The position numbers and the translations under genes are program-made. From Candidatus Omnitrophota bacterium (GTDB taxonomy: Bacteria > Omnitrophota > Gorgyraeia > Gygaellales > Profunditerraquicolaceae), in the NCBI GenBank assembly GCA_028687205.1, contig JAQUAP010000042.1, positions 1 through 12,568 on the forward strand: a DNA stretch of 12,568 nt. The letters are read 5' to 3'. The notes beneath the pieces are model-generated. The model was not told the DNA's origin, made no database searches, and saw only the letters and a list, made by a program, of their open reading frames with translations. Below, in pieces: positions 8,264 through 12,568 of the stretch (positions are counted from its first letter, which is position 1; each line of letters begins with the position of its first letter).

Positions 8264-9197
8264 TCTGCCTCAATTTTATCAACTCATTTAAAAGGGCTGC
8301 TTTTTTATTTAACTCCAGCTTATAGACATTATCATAAGAGACGCCGTCTTCGCCTGTCTGGGAATCCATAAAATAGAGGGTGTCGTTGTCGACGTTATAA
8401 AAAACTTCCGAGACCCCGCTGTTTAAGTTTACCAGGTTGACCGGGCTGGAATTAGCCTGGGCTTCCGTAACCTTGATATTTCTGTCGGTCACCAGGACAA
8501 GGTGGTAGCTGTCCGAATGCCAGAAGACATTATGTATCTGCTGCCCGGAAAAATCCAGAAGAACCGGCGGCTGGATATAGAACGCCTCCTCTTGCGGCTT
8601 CGGATAAAACACGGCAATCTGATGCGCGTTGAAAATAAGCATCTTTTCCTTGTCCGGAGATGTTTTCAACTCCTTAGGGAAAGAAACGAATCCGGGCGGA
8701 AGACTGCCTAATTCCTTGAACCTCTCCCCCTTTAAATCGGATTCGTAAAGGATAGTTCCTTCCTGATTGAGATAATAAATCCTGCCGTTATCCTTATCCG
8801 CCCAGAAACGCGCTACCTTATCCTGGTTTAATTGTTCTATATTCGAGCGCGTGGGGAAAAGGATGATTTTCTCTAAGCGCACTACCTTGCGCGGCTCGAC
8901 ATTAACCTGAAAAAACCAGGGATAATAATATTTCAGTTCTAATTTGATATTATATGAACCGGGTAGAAGCTCGTTAATGGTTGCCGGGGTCTTATCGTTC
9001 AGGAGCTCGCCGTCCAGGTAGATACTTGCTCCCTGCGGCTGCGTTTTTAAGCTGATGATGCCGGTCTTGGCAAACTTCAACGTGCGCGGGTTAAACTTAT
9101 AACCCAGCGAAGAAGACAAAATGACCGGCAGCCCGGTAAAAAATATCGCTACGCTTAAATAAAAAAGGATCGCCCTTATTCTCTGGTCGTTAGACAC
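8250..9197 (-). CDS. Membrane-anchored PEGA-domain protein
   Basis: A 315-residue protein of unknown function. It starts with GTG (9197-9195), supported by AAAGG about 10 nt upstream. One N-terminal hydrophobic helix (about 9-30) anchors it, with most of the chain presumably outside the cytoplasm. Residues about 46-114 form a PEGA domain, seen in TGIISLKTQPQGASIYLDG followed by TPATINELLPGSYNIKLE, a beta-rich module of surface proteins. The remainder (about 125-300) shows repeated short beta-strand stretches with aromatic residues (RIYYLNQEGTILYESD, HSDSYHLVLVTD, NDTLYFMDSQTG), which suggests a partial beta-propeller or WD40-like fold. It overlaps the alkyltransferase gene by 22 nt and the glycosyltransferase by 14 nt. 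The pairing with the glycosyltransferase hints at a role in surface polysaccharide or envelope assembly, which is inference only. Confidence 0.8.
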   Translation of the reverse strand: MSNDQRIRAILFYLSVAIFFTGLPVILSSSLGYKFNPRTLKFAKTGIISLKTQPQGASIYLDGELLNDKTPATINELLPGSYNIKLELKYYYPWFFQVNVEPRKVVRLEKIILFPTRSNIEQLNQDKVARFWADKDNGRIYYLNQEGTILYESDLKGERFKELGSLPPGFVSFPKELKTSPDKEKMLIFNAHQIAVFYPKPQEEAFYIQPPVLLDFSGQQIHNVFWHSDSYHLVLVTDRNIKVTEAQANSSPVNLVNLNSGVSEVFYNVDNDTLYFMDSQTGEDGVSYDNVYKLELNKKAALLNELIKLRQNGKE

Positions 9198-9454
9198 TTT
9201 GCTATCTGCCTTTCTAAATCTAAAATTAATTTTTTTCTTCTCGCGCCGAAGCTGTACCCGCCTGATATATTATTACTCTTTATTACGCGATGACAAGGAA
9301 TAATTAGCGGGTAAGGGTTATGCTTCAAGATTGTGCCTACTATCCGGTAGGCGTTCTTATTTCCTGCTTTCCGGGCCACCCATTTATAGGTGCGCACCTG
9401 GCCTAAGGGTATATTTAAAACTATTTTATAGACTTTCCTGGCAAAAGGGGTCAT
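9176..9454 (-). CDS. Single-domain MGMT-family DNA alkyltransferase
   Basis: A 92-residue protein made only of the DNA-binding and active-site domain of O6-methylguanine-DNA methyltransferases; the N-terminal domain of Ada and Ogt is absent. The acceptor motif IIPCHRVI (51-58) keeps the reactive Cys54 (codon TGT at 9295-9293), and the arginine-finger region YRIVGTILKHNP (36-47) and the loop NISGGYSFG (62-70) fit the family. Alkyltransferase-like proteins (Atl) of similar length carry tryptophan in place of this cysteine, so this one could still transfer alkyl groups. In Atl-type systems the lesion is handed to nucleotide excision repair, and here the gene directly follows uvrC with an ATGA overlap, which is suggestive. 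It overlaps the next gene by 22 nt. The family is sure; whether it repairs alone or acts as a lesion sensor is open. Confidence 0.88.
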   Translation of the reverse strand: MTPFARKVYKIVLNIPLGQVRTYKWVARKAGNKNAYRIVGTILKHNPYPLIIPCHRVIKSNNISGGYSFGARRKKLILDLERQIAKCLTTRE

Positions 9455-10692
9455 CTGCCTATAGTTTTCTTGCGCCGCAATATATGGTGGTATGAAACAG
9501 CAAACCTGTGCGCTTCGTCGCGTATGCGGCGGAACAGGTTCAACGCCGGCGTATCCGCGGTTAATTTTAGCGGCGCAGGGCTTTCCCCGGTATAGATATG
9601 CTCTTCTTCTTTGGCAATGCTCGCTAAAGGAATATCCAAGCCAAGATTCGCTAATTCCCTGGCGGCAGTCAAAAGATGGGCCCTGCCTCCGTCAATAAGG
9701 ATTAAATCCGGCAAGGGGGATTTTTCCCTCACTAATCGCGCGTACCTGCGCTTTATGACTTCGCTCAGCATAGCGTAATCATTAATCCCGGCCACAGTTT
9801 TAATGCGGAAGCGGCGGTAATTATTTTTATCCGGCCGGCTTTTTAAAAAAGTAACCAGGGAGCCCACAGCCTGTTCACCCGATAGATTAGAGATGTCAAA
9901 GGCCTCTATACGCTCAGGAAGTTTAGGCAAATGCAGCAGCCCCTGTAAGTCCCTTAATTCGTCAATACTGTTTAAACCTTCCTTAGCCTGACCCAGAGAG
10001 CTTAAGGCGCTTAGCTGGTCGCGTAATTTCCCCGCAGCCTCAAAATCCAGATTTTTCGCTTTTAACTCCATATCCTTGGCTAATCTTTGCATAAGGGAAT
10101 CGGCCTTGCCTTCCAGAATAAGCGTGATACTGTTAATGGTCTTGGCGTATTCCTGCCTGTTGACAGCACCGATACACGGCGCAGGAGAAAGATGCAGGCG
10201 GTAATATATGCAGGCCTTGCGGGGAAGGACCCTGCAGCTGCGGTAAGGGAAACTGTGCCGGATAATCTTTAAAGCTTCCTTAAGCAGCTTAGCGCTCGTA
10301 TAAGGCCCTAAATATTTTGCGCCGTCGTCTTCTTTTTTGCGCGTGATATAAACAGCCGGAAACGCTTCCGGCGTAATCTTTACATAGGGGAAACTCTTGT
10401 CATCGCGCAGCGAGACATTATATTTAGGCTTGTGTTTATGGATCAGGCCGGCTTCCAGCAGTAAGGCCAGACTTTCATTAGCGCAGGTCCGGCATTCAAT
10501 ATCCCTGACCTTGCCCATCAGGGCGATTGTTTTAGCGGCCAGGCCTCTGGATAAATAGCTTGTAAGACGCTTCTTTAGAGATTTAGCCTTGCCGACGTAA
10601 AGAACAGCTCCGGAAGCATCTTTCATAAGATAGACCCCGGCTGCGTTTGGCGCAGCCGCAACCTTCTCTTTTAATACCTTAAAATTATTCAT
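9451..10692 (-). CDS. uvrC: UvrC-type excinuclease subunit, shortened form
   Basis: UvrC makes the two cuts beside a DNA lesion in nucleotide excision repair. At 413 residues this one is about two thirds of the usual 600. Present are the GIY-YIG nuclease (GVYLMKD 19-25, LYVGKAKSLKKRL 31-43, Glu80), a cysteine region (153-173), the UVR domain that contacts UvrB (about 199-230, with DFEAAGKLRDQ) and the RNase H-like nuclease with likely catalytic Asp266 (DISN), Asp334 (LIDGG) and His395 (RDEAHRFA). Missing are the roughly 100 residues normally between the UVR and RNase H parts and the C-terminal tandem helix-hairpin-helix domain. Of the four cysteines of the iron-sulfur site, three are found (153, 161, 173) and the third position is Ser169. 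The frame is clean and the nuclease residues are kept, so it is a compact form rather than a pseudogene. It lies 6 nt after murJ and overlaps the alkyltransferase by 4 nt. Confidence 0.92.
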   Translation of the reverse strand: MNNFKVLKEKVAAAPNAAGVYLMKDASGAVLYVGKAKSLKKRLTSYLSRGLAAKTIALMGKVRDIECRTCANESLALLLEAGLIHKHKPKYNVSLRDDKSFPYVKITPEAFPAVYITRKKEDDGAKYLGPYTSAKLLKEALKIIRHSFPYRSCRVLPRKACIYYRLHLSPAPCIGAVNRQEYAKTINSITLILEGKADSLMQRLAKDMELKAKNLDFEAAGKLRDQLSALSSLGQAKEGLNSIDELRDLQGLLHLPKLPERIEAFDISNLSGEQAVGSLVTFLKSRPDKNNYRRFRIKTVAGINDYAMLSEVIKRRYARLVREKSPLPDLILIDGGRAHLLTAARELANLGLDIPLASIAKEEEHIYTGESPAPLKLTADTPALNLFRRIRDEAHRFAVSYHHILRRKKTIGR

Positions 10693-10698
10693 CTATTA

Positions 10699-12264
10699 TT
10701 AGCGGATGACTTGCTTAAACATAATCCAATTCCAGAGCTGGCGCATCTCTCTGACCCTGAAGATAAAACAAAAAATAATGTAGGAAATTACCCCCGCCGT
10801 AATGCTGGCTGCTAAATTCAGAAATTTATTAACGTTGAGCTTCCCCGCGAAAAAACAGACTATCCCCATGCCTAAGGAAGCTGCCAATACGCGCAGGAAA
10901 GAAAACAGTATCTCCCTGCTTCCGAAATAGCCGATCTTTTTTTCCAGGAGAAAAAATAAGATAAAAAAGGTGATGACCCCTGAAATAGAAGTAGCCAGCG
11001 CGATACCGGCAATCTTCAACGGAAAGATTAACGTCGCGTTCAGGATAATATTCAAGATCAGCGATACGGCAGCAATTTTGGTGGGCGTAACCGTATCCTT
11101 CAAGCTGAAAAAACAGGACTGCAGTATTTTGGTCCCGCCGTAAGCAAATAACCCCAGGCTATAGAAAAACAGTGCCCGGGAAGTGAGTCCAGCGGAATAA
11201 GCGTCAAACCTGCCTCCTCCGAATAGAGTTATAACCATGGGCCTGGCTAAAACCATGAAGGCTACTCCAGCCGGCAGCATGATGAAAAATACCGCGCGCA
11301 GCCCCCAGGAAAGCGTACGTTTCAATTGACCTTGCGCTTCTTCCAGCGCCTGCGTGGAAAGCGTAGGCAGGATAGCTTGAGAGAGCGCGTTGCTAAAAAC
11401 CCCTAAGGGAAATTGAATCAACCGATATGAAAAATAGAGGACGGCTACGCCTCCCTCTCCCACAATCCAGGCTAACGAACCGAATATAGAGTCGACAAAA
11501 TTATTCAATTGATAAATACAGGAACTCAAAATGCGCGGCAGCATTAATTTTCCTATATTTCTTGCGGCAGGGTGGTTCAGGGTCTTAGGGATTTTGAGGC
11601 GGAACCCCTTCTTATAAAGCACCGGTAGCTGAATGGCCAGCTGTAAAACCCCGCCGACCAAAATCCCCCAGGCCAGGCCACAGATCCCTTCTCCGAAGAG
11701 GATAGCGAAAACGATTATGGATATATTTAAAAGGCAGGGCGCAAACGCGGAAACAGCGAAATTTTTCAAAGAATTCAATATGCCCATGGAATAGGCGCTC
11801 AGGCTGATCAATAAGACATACGGGAAGATAATCCGGTTGAGCTTGATGGTCGCGGCGAGTTTCTCCGGAGAGCTGATAAAGCCCGGGGCGATAAAACGCA
11901 CGATGACGGGAGAAAATATTATGCCCAGAATGGTAATGGACATAAGTATTATCAGGAGTAAATTTAATACGACGTTAGCCAGCTCCCAAAATTCTTCTTT
12001 TGAGTGCCGGCTGGTATATTCGCTGAAGACCGGGACAAAGGCGGCATTGGTCGCGCCTTCGCCGACCAGGTCCCGGAAAAGATTGGGGATGCGAAAGGCG
12101 ATGACGAACGCCTGGGCATAGATATAGACGCCAAAAAGGCGGGCAATGACGATATCGCGCAGGAACCCCAACAAGCGCGAAACAAGCGTAGCCAGGCCGA
12201 TTACCCCTGCGGACCTGGCAACGCTCCGGTTAGTTGTGGCTTGCGGATATTTGCCTGTTGACAT
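10699..12264 (-). CDS. murJ: Lipid II flippase MurJ
   Basis: MurJ flips the lipid-linked peptidoglycan precursor across the inner membrane. The 521-residue protein is hydrophobic throughout, consistent with 14 membrane spans of the MOP (MATE-like) fold, and has the family signature FRIPNLFRDLVGEGATNAAFVPVF at its N-terminal end (57-80, of which the core is NLFRDLVGEGA). Arg30, Arg36, Asp37 and Arg64 match Arg18, Arg24, Asp25 and Arg52 of the E. coli protein by my alignment. The position of E. coli Asp39 (usually in a DAFFVAF motif) is Gln51 here (codon CAG at 12114-12112). No Shine-Dalgarno sequence is seen before the ATG at 12264-12262. It is the first gene of the minus-strand row and is divergent from rpsT. 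Identification is firm. Confidence 0.95.
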   Translation of the reverse strand: MSTGKYPQATTNRSVARSAGVIGLATLVSRLLGFLRDIVIARLFGVYIYAQAFVIAFRIPNLFRDLVGEGATNAAFVPVFSEYTSRHSKEEFWELANVVLNLLLIILMSITILGIIFSPVIVRFIAPGFISSPEKLAATIKLNRIIFPYVLLISLSAYSMGILNSLKNFAVSAFAPCLLNISIIVFAILFGEGICGLAWGILVGGVLQLAIQLPVLYKKGFRLKIPKTLNHPAARNIGKLMLPRILSSCIYQLNNFVDSIFGSLAWIVGEGGVAVLYFSYRLIQFPLGVFSNALSQAILPTLSTQALEEAQGQLKRTLSWGLRAVFFIMLPAGVAFMVLARPMVITLFGGGRFDAYSAGLTSRALFFYSLGLFAYGGTKILQSCFFSLKDTVTPTKIAAVSLILNIILNATLIFPLKIAGIALATSISGVITFFILFFLLEKKIGYFGSREILFSFLRVLAASLGMGIVCFFAGKLNVNKFLNLAASITAGVISYIIFCFIFRVREMRQLWNWIMFKQVIR

Positions 12265-12286
12265 AAATAATGAAGTATGCTAATTT
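12258..12286 (+). promoter_or_regulatory. Candidate promoter of rpsT
   Basis: On the plus strand a perfect -35 TTGACA (12258-12263) is followed after 17 nt by TAATTT (12281-12286), which matches TATAAT at the three most conserved positions, with an extended -10 TG one base ahead (12278-12279). Transcription would begin near 12293, giving a leader of only about 14 nt that starts at the ribosome binding site. The -35 box overlaps the murJ start codon on the other strand. Confidence 0.5.
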
Positions 12287-12292
12287 ATTAAA

Positions 12293-12298
12293 AAGGAG
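12293..12298 (+). promoter_or_regulatory. Ribosome binding site of rpsT
   Basis: AAGGAG ends 8 nt before the ATG at 12307, an ideal spacing, and fixes the rpsT start. Confidence 0.85.
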
Positions 12299-12301
12299 AA
12301 A

Positions 12302-12332
12302 ATAATATGCCCAGACGCAGAACTTCAGTCAA
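12302..12332 (-). promoter_or_regulatory. Candidate promoter of murJ
   Basis: On the minus strand TTGACT (12332-12327) and TATTAT (12307-12302) are separated by 19 nt, longer than the usual 17. A transcript from it would start near 12295, about 30 nt before the murJ ATG. Both elements lie inside or at the edge of the rpsT coding region, so the two divergent transcripts would overlap at their 5' ends. Support is modest because of the spacing. Confidence 0.3.
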
Positions 12333-12568
12333 GCGAACACGCGCAGATAAGAAAAAACACCTGCAAAACCTAAAGATCAAGCAACAGCTTAAAAAATCAA
12401 TCAAGCAATTCCAAAGCCTGCTGGTAGCCAAGAATATTGCCGAAGCTAAAAAATTCCTCTCCCAGGTATTTTCCCAGCTGGATAAGGCAGCGAAAAAAAG
12501 AACTATTCATCCCGCAACCGCTAACCGTAAAAAATCCCGGCTAATGAAACGGCTGGGCAAGGGCGCAT
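12307..12568 (+). CDS. rpsT: 30S ribosomal protein S20 (cut by window edge)
   Basis: S20 is a primary binder of the 5' domain of 16S rRNA in the small subunit. The visible 87 codons start MPRRRTSVKRTRADKKK, are rich in lysine and arginine, and end with the family's conserved tail KAAKKRTIHPATANRKK followed by SRLMKRLGKGA. The length already equals that of E. coli S20 and the next base is T, so the stop codon probably lies just beyond the edge. The ATG has a strong AAGGAG site 8 nt upstream. The gene is transcribed away from murJ, and a 42-nt gap separates the two start codons. Only the extreme C-terminus is uncertain. Confidence 0.93.
   Translation, partial: MPRRRTSVKRTRADKKKHLQNLKIKQQLKKSIKQFQSLLVAKNIAEAKKFLSQVFSQLDKAAKKRTIHPATANRKKSRLMKRLGKGA

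Noticed and set aside
9176..9454. Alkyltransferase-like (Atl) protein without transfer activity
   Set aside because: The active-site cysteine of PCHRV is present, whereas Atl proteins have another residue, usually tryptophan, there.
9451..10692. uvrC as a truncated pseudogene
   Set aside because: The frame is intact, the catalytic residues of both nucleases are present, and the next gene overlaps its stop codon in an orderly way.
12004..12261. 85-codon plus-strand frame opposite the murJ start
   Set aside because: It is antisense to the conserved MurJ signature, and the strong plus-strand start and ribosome binding site belong to rpsT instead.
1..12568. CRISPR array, insertion sequence, tRNA or prophage remnant
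   Set aside because: No direct-repeat array, transposase, cloverleaf-like sequence or phage gene was recognised by eye; nearly all bases belong to housekeeping-type genes.

Overview
The window is a gene-dense bacterial chromosomal segment of moderate GC content. Ten genes lie nose to tail on the minus strand, one of them cut by the left edge, and one gene on the plus strand is cut by the right edge. A gram-negative (diderm) cell is indicated by apolipoprotein N-acyltransferase (Lnt), a PilT-type retraction ATPase, and the peptidoglycan lipid II flippase MurJ. The gene set and the style of the proteins (compact UvrC, a PEGA protein beside a membrane GT2 glycosyltransferase, and SecA next to prfB and lnt) suggest an uncultured lineage such as Candidatus Omnitrophota or another PVC-related phylum. 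This assignment is inference from memory, not a search result.

Layout, in the direction of minus-strand transcription from right to left: murJ (12264-10699), a short uvrC (10692-9451), a single-domain MGMT-family alkyltransferase (9454-9176), a PEGA-domain membrane-anchored protein (9197-8250), a family 2 membrane glycosyltransferase (8263-6776), a PilT-family ATPase (6707-5634), prfB for release factor 2 (5615-4508, through a programmed +1 frameshift), secA (4508-1599), lnt (1614-70), and the first 21 codons of a signal-peptide-bearing protein (65-1). Several junctions overlap by 1 to 22 nt and most others are separated by 4 to 18 nt, so the row looks like one long or two consecutive operons. 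The only sizeable internal gap, 68 nt upstream of pilT, carries a perfect -10 hexamer and could start a second transcript. On the right, rpsT (ribosomal protein S20) runs divergently on the plus strand, and the 42-nt divergent gap plus its flanks holds candidate promoters for both directions.

Functionally the row mixes envelope biogenesis (murJ, secA, lnt, the glycosyltransferase, probably the PEGA protein), surface motility or adhesion (pilT), DNA repair (uvrC with the alkyltransferase, start and stop overlapping) and translation termination (prfB). No mobile element, CRISPR array, tRNA or rRNA is visible, and no stretch over 100 nt lacks a gene. I see no wholly new defence or mobile system. 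The points that merit a second look are the prfB recoding site, a PilT homologue whose Walker B glutamate is replaced by asparagine, a minimal UvrC lacking two regions and one iron-sulfur cysteine, and the uncharacterised PEGA/glycosyltransferase pair.
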